Below, piece after piece: positions 8,446 to 14,445 of a DNA stretch of 14,445 bases (the stretch's first letter is position 1; each line of letters begins with the position of its first letter). The DNA lies in assembly GCA_934316545.1 (NCBI GenBank), contig CAKRDT010000035.1, positions 1 through 14,445 on the forward strand, in the 5' to 3' direction. The stretch is from an uncultured Agathobacter sp. GTDB taxonomy: Bacteria; Bacillota; Clostridia; Lachnospirales; Lachnospiraceae. Made by a program: the position numbers and the translations under genes. The notes under the pieces are model-generated. The model saw nothing but the letters and a program-made list of their open reading frames with translations. It was not told the origin of the DNA and ran no database searches.

Positions 8446-9849
8446 ATGGAAGAAAAAAGATATTTGAAATGGTACAACAAAATGGGGTATGGTTCCGGTG
8501 ACATTGCGGGGAATGTGGTATATGCGTTTCTGACATCATTTGTTATGGTGTATCTGACGGATACGATCGGGCTGGCATCTGGAATTGTCGGAACGTTGAT
8601 CGCTCTTTCCAAATTGTTTGATGGGTTTACCGACATCTTTTTTGGCTCGATGATCGATAAAACACATAGCAGATTGGGAAAGGCGAGACCGTGGATGTTG
8701 TATGGTTACATAGGCTGCGCGGTAACATTGGTGGCATGTTTTGCAATCCCGACCAGTCTTGGAAAGACAGCGCAATACGCATGGTTCTTTATCGCATATA
8801 CGCTTCTGAACGGGGTGTTTTATACCGCAAATAATATTGCATATTCTGCATTGACATCACTTGTTACAAAAAACAGCAAGGAACGTGTGCAGATGGGGTC
8901 CTATCGTTTTATTTTTGCTTTTTCTACCAGCCTTTTGATTCAGGCAATTACGGTTGGATTTGTGGGAAAATGCGGTGGAGATGCGGCAGCGTGGCGCCTT
9001 GTCGCAATCATATACGCGGCAATCGGTCTGATTGTCAATACAATTTCCGCTTTGTCTGTGAAAGAACTTCCGGAAGAGGAATTAAATGAGGGGGAGCAGG
9101 CAGGCGAAGCAGAAAAATACGGACTTGTTCAGGCTTTCAAATTATTGGTAAAGAATAAATTTTATTTGATGATCTGTGGCACCTATATTCTGCAGCAGCT
9201 TTACAGCGCGATGATTGGTGCCGGCATCTACTATATGACATGGGTATTAAAAAATAAGAATTTATTTGGACAGTTTGCATGGGCAGTCAACATTCCACTT
9301 ATTATTGCGTTGATCTTTACACCGACATTGGTTGGAAAGTGGAATGGAATGTATAAATTGAATGTGAGAGGTTATATGCTTGCAACGGTTGGCAGAGCAC
9401 TCGTTGTTGTTGCTGGATATATGGGCAGCGTTCCATTGATGATACTTTTTACAGCAGTTGCGGCTTTGGGACAGGGACCGTGGCAGGGCGATATGAATGC
9501 GGTCATTGCATCCTGCTCGGAGTATACTTATTTGACTCAGGGAAAACATGTAGACGGAACAATGTATTCCTGCACTTCACTCGGAATCAAAATCGGTGGA
9601 GGAATCGGAACGGCTGTTGTTGGATGGCTGCTGGAGTTCAGCGGATATGTCGGAACGAATGCAACACAACCGCAATCGGCACTTAGTATGATGCAGTTTA
9701 TCTATTTATGGCTGCCGTTTGTCTTTGATCTGCTTATTACGATTGTTCTCTCGCAGATGAATGTGGAAGAAACAAATGCAAATATAAGAAAAGCGAGAGG
9801 CATGAGTGTGGAGCGCGCAGAGGAACTTTTTGAAAAAGCGTCTCTCTAA
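8446..9849 (+). CDS. GPH-family sugar:cation symporter (MelB/LacS-like, MFS fold)
   Basis: This 467-residue, highly hydrophobic protein should have 12 membrane helices. It carries the glycoside-pentoside-hexuronide symporter hallmark DGFTD at residues 59-63 followed by GKARPW at 78-83. Members import sugars with Na+ or H+. It lacks the C-terminal IIA regulatory domain of streptococcal LacS. It follows lacZ by 52 bases and has AAAGGAG at 8431-8437, 8 bases before the ATG, so it is almost certainly co-transcribed and supplies the beta-galactosidase. The sugar is inferred from the neighbour. The C-terminal tail after the last helix is short and charged. Confidence 0.92.
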   Translation: MEEKRYLKWYNKMGYGSGDIAGNVVYAFLTSFVMVYLTDTIGLASGIVGTLIALSKLFDGFTDIFFGSMIDKTHSRLGKARPWMLYGYIGCAVTLVACFAIPTSLGKTAQYAWFFIAYTLLNGVFYTANNIAYSALTSLVTKNSKERVQMGSYRFIFAFSTSLLIQAITVGFVGKCGGDAAAWRLVAIIYAAIGLIVNTISALSVKELPEEELNEGEQAGEAEKYGLVQAFKLLVKNKFYLMICGTYILQQLYSAMIGAGIYYMTWVLKNKNLFGQFAWAVNIPLIIALIFTPTLVGKWNGMYKLNVRGYMLATVGRALVVVAGYMGSVPLMILFTAVAALGQGPWQGDMNAVIASCSEYTYLTQGKHVDGTMYSCTSLGIKIGGGIGTAVVGWLLEFSGYVGTNATQPQSALSMMQFIYLWLPFVFDLLITIVLSQMNVEETNANIRKARGMSVERAEELFEKASL

Positions 9850-9907
9850 TCGTACTTTAAAGAAAACAAAAGCATGGAATTCTGGAATGGAAAATACAAA
9901 ATCTGTC

Positions 9908-9936
9908 TTGTAATAAAATGAAGCTGTGCATATAAT
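9908..9936 (+). promoter_or_regulatory. Promoter for the FliB-family gene
   Basis: TTGTAA at 9908-9913 (four of six) and a perfect TATAAT at 9931-9936 are separated by 17 bases. Transcription would begin near 9943. The hairpin at 9954-9975 would then lie inside the leader of the downstream gene. No other feature was seen in 9850-9907. Confidence 0.6.
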
Positions 9937-9953
9937 AGAAGAAAATCATCAAG

Positions 9954-9979
9954 CGCTGTCGCGAAAGCGGCAGCGTTTT
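9954..9979 (+). terminator. GAAA-loop hairpin with short T tail: operon terminator or leader attenuator
   Basis: CGCTGTCGC (9954-9962) pairs with GCGGCAGCG (9967-9975) through nine pairs, one of them T-G, around the stable tetraloop GAAA; TTTT follows. It can end read-through from the lacZ-symporter operon. Because a good promoter lies just upstream, it may also act as an attenuator in the leader of the FliB-family gene. Only four T residues follow, so termination may be partial. Confidence 0.65.
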
Positions 9980-9998
9980 CGATATGAAAGGAATGGAA

Positions 9999-11141
9999 AT
10001 GATGCGTTACAGACCGGATTATTATAAAGAATTTACATGTATTGCGGACAAGTGCCCGATCACCTGCTGTCAGGAGTGGAAGATTGCGGTGGACGAGGAG
10101 ACTTCACGCAAGTGGAAGACGATGACGCCGCCGGAAACTTTGCGGAGACATCGCACGCATCTGAGTGATTACACGATGAAAAAAGAGGGAGGGCGTGTAA
10201 TCCGGCTGGAGGAGGATCATCGCTGTCCGTTTCTTGCCGATGATAAATTGTGCTGCCTTGTTTCGGCATATGGGGATTCGGTGTTGTCGGAGACCTGTAC
10301 GGTTTTTCCAAGAGAAGTGCATATTTTTGCAGGGCATGAGGAAGAGACTTTGATGCCTTGCTGCCCGGCGGTTGTAGACTTGTGGAATGAGCGAAAAGCG
10401 ATTGCATTTCCGGAGATTTCATGGGAGACAGAAGGCAGGCAAAAAGAATTATTTTTGATAAGAAGTAAGCTTCTTGAACTGCTTGATGATACGTCGGTAT
10501 CACTCGCAGAACTTTTAAAAGAAGCATTTTATATTTTACTGGAACTTGAGAAACAGGATGCGCTTACGGAAAGTCTCATTGAAGATTATTTTTCGAAGGA
10601 GAGCATCGCAAAGCTTCGGGATGCGATCGAGGATGTGCCGGTCGATGCGCTTGACACGATGGATGAATGCAATGAATTATTGCAGGATCTGGCGGTCAAC
10701 TATCGCAAGGAAGGTTTGTATCGCAGGTATCTGGATCCGGTGATCAAACAGGCGGAAACGTTGTCGGAAACATACGAGGAAGAGACGATGCGGGATTCAT
10801 TGCAGCAGTTTGCAGATACGTTTGCTGCGTATGAGCCACTGATGCGAAAATTCCTGCAGAATGAAATCTATTCGGATCTGCTTGTGCCGGACGGATCGCT
10901 TGACAGCATGATCGTGGCATTGCAGTGGATCGCGATGGAGTATGCGGTGATCCGGCATGCAATCTTTTTATCTTGTGATCATTCGTCAATCCGGTACGAG
11001 ACCGTTCGTGATTATCTTGTAGTCATCACTCGTATGACCGGTTACGATGAGGAAGATATATACGAGTATCTGGAGAACAGCTTTGAGTCGTTGTTGTGGG
11101 AGTGGGGATACTTTGCGTTGATTGTCGGAAATGCGAGGTAA
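9999..11141 (+). CDS. fliB: FliB-family cysteine-rich protein (flagellin lysine-N-methylase family)
   Basis: This 380-residue cytoplasmic protein begins MMRYRPDYYKEF, typical of the FliB family, whose founder methylates lysines of flagellin. The N-terminal third holds a cysteine-rich putative metal-binding module: C14, C19, C23-C24, C76, C85-C86, C100 and C121-C122, in motifs CPITCC, CPFLADDKLCC and MPCCP. The rest is mostly helical with no motif I recognise. AAAGGA at 9987-9992 supports a start at 9999 (6 bases) or 10002 (9 bases); the in-frame ATG at 9984 overlaps that site. No flagellar gene is in the window, so its target is unknown and it may modify another protein. Family assignment is firm; enzymatic role is from the family name only. 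Confidence 0.8.
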   Translation: MMRYRPDYYKEFTCIADKCPITCCQEWKIAVDEETSRKWKTMTPPETLRRHRTHLSDYTMKKEGGRVIRLEEDHRCPFLADDKLCCLVSAYGDSVLSETCTVFPREVHIFAGHEEETLMPCCPAVVDLWNERKAIAFPEISWETEGRQKELFLIRSKLLELLDDTSVSLAELLKEAFYILLELEKQDALTESLIEDYFSKESIAKLRDAIEDVPVDALDTMDECNELLQDLAVNYRKEGLYRRYLDPVIKQAETLSETYEEETMRDSLQQFADTFAAYEPLMRKFLQNEIYSDLLVPDGSLDSMIVALQWIAMEYAVIRHAIFLSCDHSSIRYETVRDYLVVITRMTGYDEEDIYEYLENSFESLLWEWGYFALIVGNAR

Positions 11142-11161
11142 TGCAAATCGACCAGATGGCG

Positions 11162-11178
11162 TCTTAAAAAAAACTTAA
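11162..11178. promoter_or_regulatory. Phased CTTAA repeats upstream of the DUF4300-like gene
   Basis: CTTAA at 11163-11167 and again at 11174-11178 are direct repeats with starts 11 bases apart, ending just before the -35 at 11180. Response regulators of the OmpR/PhoB class bind direct repeats at this spacing immediately upstream of, or over, the -35. A comparable set occurs at 12182-12217. Confidence 0.35.
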
Positions 11179-11179
11179 G

Positions 11180-11207
11180 TTGTATTCTGTAGCGGATATG
11201 TTACAAT
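11180..11207 (+). promoter_or_regulatory. Promoter of the DUF4300-like gene with extended -10
   Basis: TACAAT at 11202-11207 is preceded by TG at 11199-11200, an extended -10. TTGTAT at 11180-11185 is a partial -35 at 16 bases. Transcription would start near 11214, and the leader contains a small stem (TCAGCTC 11226-11232 with GGGCTGA 11244-11250) before the ribosome binding site. Confidence 0.6.
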
Positions 11208-11272
11208 GTGGCAAAGAAAAATGTGTCAGCTCTATTGTGAAAAGGGCTGATAGGCAAAGGAGATATTCACAC

Positions 11273-12169
11273 ATGAAAAAGATAACTTATGTTTTAATAT
11301 TCGCTTTATTGGTACCGTATTTGTTTGTGACGCAACCGACCGTGGCAAGTGCGAAGACCACATACCGCGGTGCTTACTCAAATCTCGTTGATGCGCAGTC
11401 CCAGAAAGAGGTTCGTAAGGCCTTGTTAGACGCGGGTCTTTCCAAGAAAAATGTGGATGCATGGCTTTCTGATGTCAAGACCTATAACAAGACGATCAAG
11501 AACACCGGCCTTGTAAAAAAAGGATTTAAGAAGCTGGGAACAAAGAATCCGCAGTACGATGAAACAAAGATCATGGAGCTTTGGAACAAAAAGAATCCAA
11601 TGTTTATCGGGTACAACTGCAGAATTACCGCTTTTGATCTTATGAGTGACAAGATCAGTGTAAAAAAAGATGCGAAAGTGAATGCAGCAAATCTGTTTAT
11701 GGATAAGGATGCATTAAAGAACGCTCCGGTCAAAAAATTTACGAAAGCGCAGCAGAAGAAATTCGATACATTATATTCTACTGTCAATACAGCCTATACC
11801 ACAGAAGTCAGCACACATGTCAAAAAGCAGCAGAAGGTATGGAAGTTAAACGAAGTCAGAGTTTCCAAAAAAACAAAGGCATCGCTGATCACCGTTGTCC
11901 TGCATTCCAGCTTCGGCAAAAAAGAGAACGAGCTGTTTGTCGGACATGCGGGAGTGCTTGTGCCGACAAAGGACAAAAAGCTTTTGTTCATTGAAAAGCT
12001 ATCCTTTTCTCTGCCATATCAGGTAATCAAGTTTGACAACCGCAAGCAGCTTAATCATTATCTGATGGGAATGTATGATACTTCGTGGGGACAAGAGGAG
12101 GCAAAGCCTTTTATCATGGAAAACACAAATCTGATGAAAGATTATCGTGTGATCCGCAAAGATAAGTAG
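11273..12169 (+). CDS. Secreted DUF4300-like protein of unknown function
   Basis: This 298-residue protein has a signal peptide (MKKITYVLIFALLVPYLF, cleavage likely after VASA at A27) and no lipobox, so it is exported and either released or wall-associated. The mature part is lysine-rich and contains YSNLVDAQSQKEV (35-47), W104 and GYNCRITAF (113-121) with its only mature cysteine C116; I read these as the DUF4300 pattern from memory. The function of that family is unknown to me. The start at 11273 has AAAGGAG at 11256-11262, 10 bases upstream; the frame is open further upstream but that part overlaps the promoter. It has its own promoter and is followed by the redox operon on the same strand. 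Confidence 0.8.
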   Translation: MKKITYVLIFALLVPYLFVTQPTVASAKTTYRGAYSNLVDAQSQKEVRKALLDAGLSKKNVDAWLSDVKTYNKTIKNTGLVKKGFKKLGTKNPQYDETKIMELWNKKNPMFIGYNCRITAFDLMSDKISVKKDAKVNAANLFMDKDALKNAPVKKFTKAQQKKFDTLYSTVNTAYTTEVSTHVKKQQKVWKLNEVRVSKKTKASLITVVLHSSFGKKENELFVGHAGVLVPTKDKKLLFIEKLSFSLPYQVIKFDNRKQLNHYLMGMYDTSWGQEEAKPFIMENTNLMKDYRVIRKDK

Positions 12170-12180
12170 TCTCAAGAAGT

Positions 12181-12218
12181 TCTTAAGAATTTAAGTTAGA
12201 ATCTTAAAGATATCTTAC
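12181..12218. promoter_or_regulatory. Phased CTTA(A) repeats and candidate promoter region of the redox operon
   Basis: TCTTAA occurs at 12181-12186 and 12202-12207 and TCTTAC at 12213-12218, with starts 21 and 11 bases apart, in line with the DNA helix. TTAAGTT at 12191-12197 is shared with 11176-11182 upstream of the neighbouring gene. Downstream, GATAAT at 12250-12255 is a possible -10, but no good -35 accompanies it, as expected if an activator is required. The surrounding 118-base gap (12170-12287) shows no clear terminator. Confidence 0.35.
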
Positions 12219-12287
12219 TTTTTCAAACACAACCTGTTCACAACTGATTGATAATCTATTTGTATCAAAACGAAAGGAAAAAAGGGA

Positions 12288-12434
12288 ATGAACTTAAAAA
12301 ACAAGGCGGCAGCGCAGGGCGCTTTACTATTGGCCGCGATACTGATGATCGGCTACGGAGCCGTGCGGGGAGAGGCAGCGGCAGTCCTCTCCAAAGCAAT
12401 AAAATTATGTCTGGAGTGTGTCGGAATTGGATAA
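12288..12434 (+). CDS. Small membrane CXXC protein, CD1871A family
   Basis: This 48-residue protein is easily missed. It begins MNLKNKAAAQ, has one hydrophobic segment (about residues 10-27), then GEAAAVLSKAIKLCLECVGIG at the C-terminus with C41-L-E-C44. The ending CLEC-V/I-GIG is the signature I associate with the CD1871A family of Clostridia. Positive charges at the N-terminus predict that the CXXC end faces outside the membrane. AAAGGA at 12273-12278 is 9 bases upstream. It opens the operon and overlaps the next gene by up to 17 bases. A role in passing electrons or exchanging disulfides between the polyferredoxin and the thioredoxin-like lipoprotein is inference from the motif and neighbours. 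Confidence 0.85.
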   Translation: MNLKNKAAAQGALLLAAILMIGYGAVRGEAAAVLSKAIKLCLECVGIG

Positions 12435-13326
12435 GAAAAAACATAAAATATCAGCTGTTCTAGCTCGCTGGAGAGGCTTCATTCAGGCGGTCGCAACCCT
12501 CGCCACAAACATACATCTGCCGAACTTCTTTAAAGGAGAGATTTACAGAGGGGATGCAAAGACGGTCTGTGTGCCGGGACTGAACTGTTATTCCTGTCCG
12601 GCTGCATCCGGGGCGTGTCCGATCGGTGCCTTGCAGGCGGTCATCGGCTCATCCAAGTTTAAATTTTCGTATTACATTACAGGATTTTTAATTCTGCTAG
12701 GTGTACTGCTCGGACGATTTATCTGCGGATTTCTGTGTCCGTTCGGTTGGTTCCAGGAGCTGCTGCACAAGATTCCATTTAAGAAATTTTCAACGAAAAA
12801 GCTTAAGCCGCTTCGCTATATAAAATATGGTGTGTTGTTGATTTTTGTTATTTTACTACCCCTTCTGGTGACAAATTCACTGGGAATGGGAAATCCGTTT
12901 TTCTGTAAATATATTTGCCCGCAGGGAGTGCTGGAAGGCGCGATTCCGCTTTCAATTGCCAATGCAAGTATCAGAGCAGCTCTTGGCAAACTGTTTACAT
13001 GGAAATTCGGTATACTTATTACTTTTGTAATCCTAAGCCTTATGTTTTACCGCCCATTCTGTAAATGGATCTGTCCGCTTGGTGCAATCTATGCGCTTTG
13101 CAATAAGGTATCTTTTCTGCAGATGAAGGTGGATGAGGATAAATGTGTATCCTGCGGCAAATGTGAGAGAGCCTGCAAGATGGACGTGGATGTCACAAAG
13201 CATCCGAACCATACGGAATGTATCCGCTGTGGCATGTGTATAAAGGAATGTCCGACGGAAGCAATTCACTATCAATATGGATTTGGAACAGGTAAAACAA
13301 ATTTTAAAGAAAATAAAGGAGAATAA
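12418..13326 (+). CDS. Membrane polyferredoxin, NapH/CcoG-like 4Fe-4S binding protein
   Basis: This protein of up to 302 residues mixes membrane helices (about 84-108, 134-152, 196-212) with cysteine clusters. The first is C51, C57, C60, C67; paired C-x3-CP motifs follow at C103/C107 (CGFLCPFG), C163/C167 and C215/C219. The C-terminus is a standard 2[4Fe-4S] ferredoxin: C243, C246, C249, C253 and C268, C271, C274, C278. NapH-type proteins move electrons between cytoplasmic carriers and partners in or beyond the membrane. The start is GTG at 12418 or TTG at 12427; GGAG at 12413-12416 is 1 base from the former and 10 from the latter, so TTG is plausible. Overlap with the CXXC gene and a 1-base gap to the next gene show tight coupling. 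Confidence 0.9.
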   Translation: MSELDKKKHKISAVLARWRGFIQAVATLATNIHLPNFFKGEIYRGDAKTVCVPGLNCYSCPAASGACPIGALQAVIGSSKFKFSYYITGFLILLGVLLGRFICGFLCPFGWFQELLHKIPFKKFSTKKLKPLRYIKYGVLLIFVILLPLLVTNSLGMGNPFFCKYICPQGVLEGAIPLSIANASIRAALGKLFTWKFGILITFVILSLMFYRPFCKWICPLGAIYALCNKVSFLQMKVDEDKCVSCGKCERACKMDVDVTKHPNHTECIRCGMCIKECPTEAIHYQYGFGTGKTNFKENKGE

Positions 13327-13327
13327 A

Positions 13328-14218
13328 ATGAAGAAATTAACAGTGATGCTGCTTATTGCAGCGATGGTACTCGGAGTCAGTGCGTGCGGAAATTCTGCTA
13401 ACAAAGAAAATGCAGCAACAGAGTCACAGATGTCAACACAGGAAACTGAAGATCTAGATGCAAAGATTAATGAATTGACACAGAAAGAGAACAGTATCCT
13501 TGAAAACCATAAGGCTTTATGGGAGAAGGTATTTAACAGCATTGACAAATCAACTGTCGAGGATGCGACAACTAGCAATTACGGAGATTTTTTGGCAAAC
13601 GCTTTAGACAAAATTAAGGATCAGTTTACCGATGATGAACTCAAGTCTTTGAAGGAAGATGTTGAAGAAATCAAAAAGCTTGAGGATGAGCTTCAGCCAC
13701 TTCTTAAGAAGCAGAATGCGAAAGCATCAAATAAGGATTCCGGCAAAGAGGGAGCAAGCGTATTTCCGGAGTTTCAGGCAAAGGATCTGGATGGAAATGA
13801 CGTGGACAGCAGCATCATTTCAAAGAATGCGGTCACGGTTTTGAATTTTTGGTTTAATGGATGTTCTCCATGCGTACAGGAGCTTCCGGAATTGGATAAA
13901 TTAAATGAGGAGCTGAAGGAAAAAGGCGGACAGATAATTGGTATCAATATAGATTCTCTTGACGGAAATGAGGATGGAATTGCTGAAGCTAAGAGTATTT
14001 TAGAGAAGCGGGGTGCAAAATATACGAATCTTTCCCTTGATTCCAACAGTGAAGCCGGAAAATATGCAACAAGCATTATGGCCTTCCCGACTACAATCGT
14101 GCTTGACCGTAACGGAAATATTATCGGAGAGCCGATCATGGGCGGTATTGATAATGACGAGGCATATAAGCAGCTGATGAAGACGATCGATCAGATACTG
14201 GCGGCTGATAAGAACTAG
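13328..14218 (+). CDS. TlpA-like thioredoxin-fold lipoprotein
   Basis: This 296-residue protein has a lipoprotein signal ending LGVSAC, so it should be lipid-anchored at C20 on the outer face of the membrane. Residues about 40-140 are charged and helical, probably a coiled-coil stalk. A TlpA/AhpC-TSA thioredoxin domain follows (about 150-296) with the active site C179-S-P-C182 in LNFWFNGCSPCVQELPEL and the cis-proline P254 in AFPTTIVLD. Such proteins reduce disulfides or assist haem or metal-site maturation outside the cytoplasm and need a membrane electron source. AAAGGAG at 13315-13321 is 6 bases before the ATG and lies inside the end of the polyferredoxin gene. The client protein is unknown. 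Confidence 0.92.
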   Translation: MKKLTVMLLIAAMVLGVSACGNSANKENAATESQMSTQETEDLDAKINELTQKENSILENHKALWEKVFNSIDKSTVEDATTSNYGDFLANALDKIKDQFTDDELKSLKEDVEEIKKLEDELQPLLKKQNAKASNKDSGKEGASVFPEFQAKDLDGNDVDSSIISKNAVTVLNFWFNGCSPCVQELPELDKLNEELKEKGGQIIGINIDSLDGNEDGIAEAKSILEKRGAKYTNLSLDSNSEAGKYATSIMAFPTTIVLDRNGNIIGEPIMGGIDNDEAYKQLMKTIDQILAADKN

Positions 14219-14242
14219 ATAATACCGGTGCATAACCTAAAT

Positions 14243-14288
14243 TGCCTCTGCATAAACTGTACAAACACGGTAATGCAGAGGTATTTTT
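14243..14288 (+). terminator. Intrinsic terminator of the redox operon
   Basis: CCTCTGCAT at 14245-14253 pairs perfectly with ATGCAGAGG at 14273-14281, extended by a G-T and a T-A pair, and is followed by TATTTTT. It starts 25 bases after the lipoprotein stop. The 37 AT-rich bases between it and the right repeat show nothing else. Confidence 0.88.
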
Positions 14289-14325
14289 AATATCGTTGGC
14301 TATATCCTTTTTATCGAATTATATA

Positions 14326-14396
14326 TTAGGCGTTTGCAAAACTCCTGTGGCGGCGTGCTCCGGCTGGACTGACCCGGTGGCGGGCTTCTACGCTGA
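14326..14396. repeat. Right arm of the 71-bp inverted repeat pair
   Basis: This is the reverse-complement partner of 34-104 (68 of 71 identical). In this orientation CGGCGT (14351-14356 region) can still pair with ACGCTG at 14390-14395 using a G-T pair, so if the element is transcribed, the pairing is best kept reading outward from the bracketed segment. Diverged similarity to the left copy continues to about 14430. There is no transposase near it. Confidence 0.85.
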
Positions 14397-14445
14397 ACAC
14401 GATTTTAGACAAAATCATTGAATTTGCGAAAATCTCTGCTGGGCT

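Noticed and set aside
13033..13578. Antisense open frame across the polyferredoxin-lipoprotein junction (181 codons)
   Set aside because: It overlaps two well-supported genes on the other strand and shows no motif or ribosome binding site.
34..14396. A composite transposon bounded by the inverted repeats
   Set aside because: No transposase, integrase or resolvase lies between the arms, no target duplication is seen beside the 71-bp cores, and the cargo is ordinary chromosomal operons.
1..14445. tRNA, rRNA or CRISPR repeats
   Set aside because: No cloverleaf-like segment, conserved rRNA string or regularly spaced direct repeat longer than about 8 bases was found on reading both strands.

Overview
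The window looks like chromosome from a low-to-mid GC, Gram-positive-type anaerobe of the class Clostridia, most likely Lachnospiraceae. The reasons are strong AAAGGAG/GGAGG ribosome binding sites, U-tailed hairpin terminators, a lipoprotein lipobox, a CsoR (not CueR) copper sensor, a GPH sugar symporter paired with a GH2 beta-galactosidase, a FliB-family protein, and a small CD1871A-type CXXC protein beside a polyferredoxin. The species cannot be named from sequence alone.

Layout. Positions 34-104 and 14326-14396 are a 71-bp repeat pair in inverted orientation (68/71 identical) that brackets everything else. Inside it, left to right: (1) copper homeostasis, csoR-copA (140-3094), where CopA carries a second metal-binding domain at its C-terminus that could also be made alone from an internal start; (2) a strong terminator, then a secreted single-domain GH5 endoglucanase (3233-4243); (3) a divergent beta-galactoside locus: an AraC-type regulator on the minus strand (4309-5175), a shared control region with three helically phased TGTNCAT boxes, a short leader ORF whose stop overlaps the lacZ start, a GH2 beta-galactosidase (5355-8393) and a GPH-family symporter (8446-9849); (4) a FliB-family cysteine-rich protein (9999-11141) with a hairpin in its presumed leader; (5) a secreted DUF4300-like protein (11273-12169); (6) a compact three-gene redox operon (12288-14218): a 48-residue membrane CXXC protein, a membrane polyferredoxin and a TlpA-like thioredoxin lipoprotein, closed by a terminator.

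How the parts work together. csoR-copA is a self-contained Cu(I) sensor and exporter. The AraC-lacZ-symporter set is a classic import-and-hydrolyse unit for beta-galactosides, and the control region suggests the regulator both activates lacZ and covers its own promoter. The last operon reads as a path for moving electrons from cytoplasmic Fe-S carriers across the membrane to an extracytoplasmic thioredoxin-like lipoprotein, in a window with no CcdA/DsbD gene. This is the part most likely to be an under-described system. Similar phased CTTAA repeats lie upstream of both the DUF4300 gene and this operon, hinting at shared control. No tRNA, rRNA, CRISPR array, transposase, integrase or phage gene was seen.
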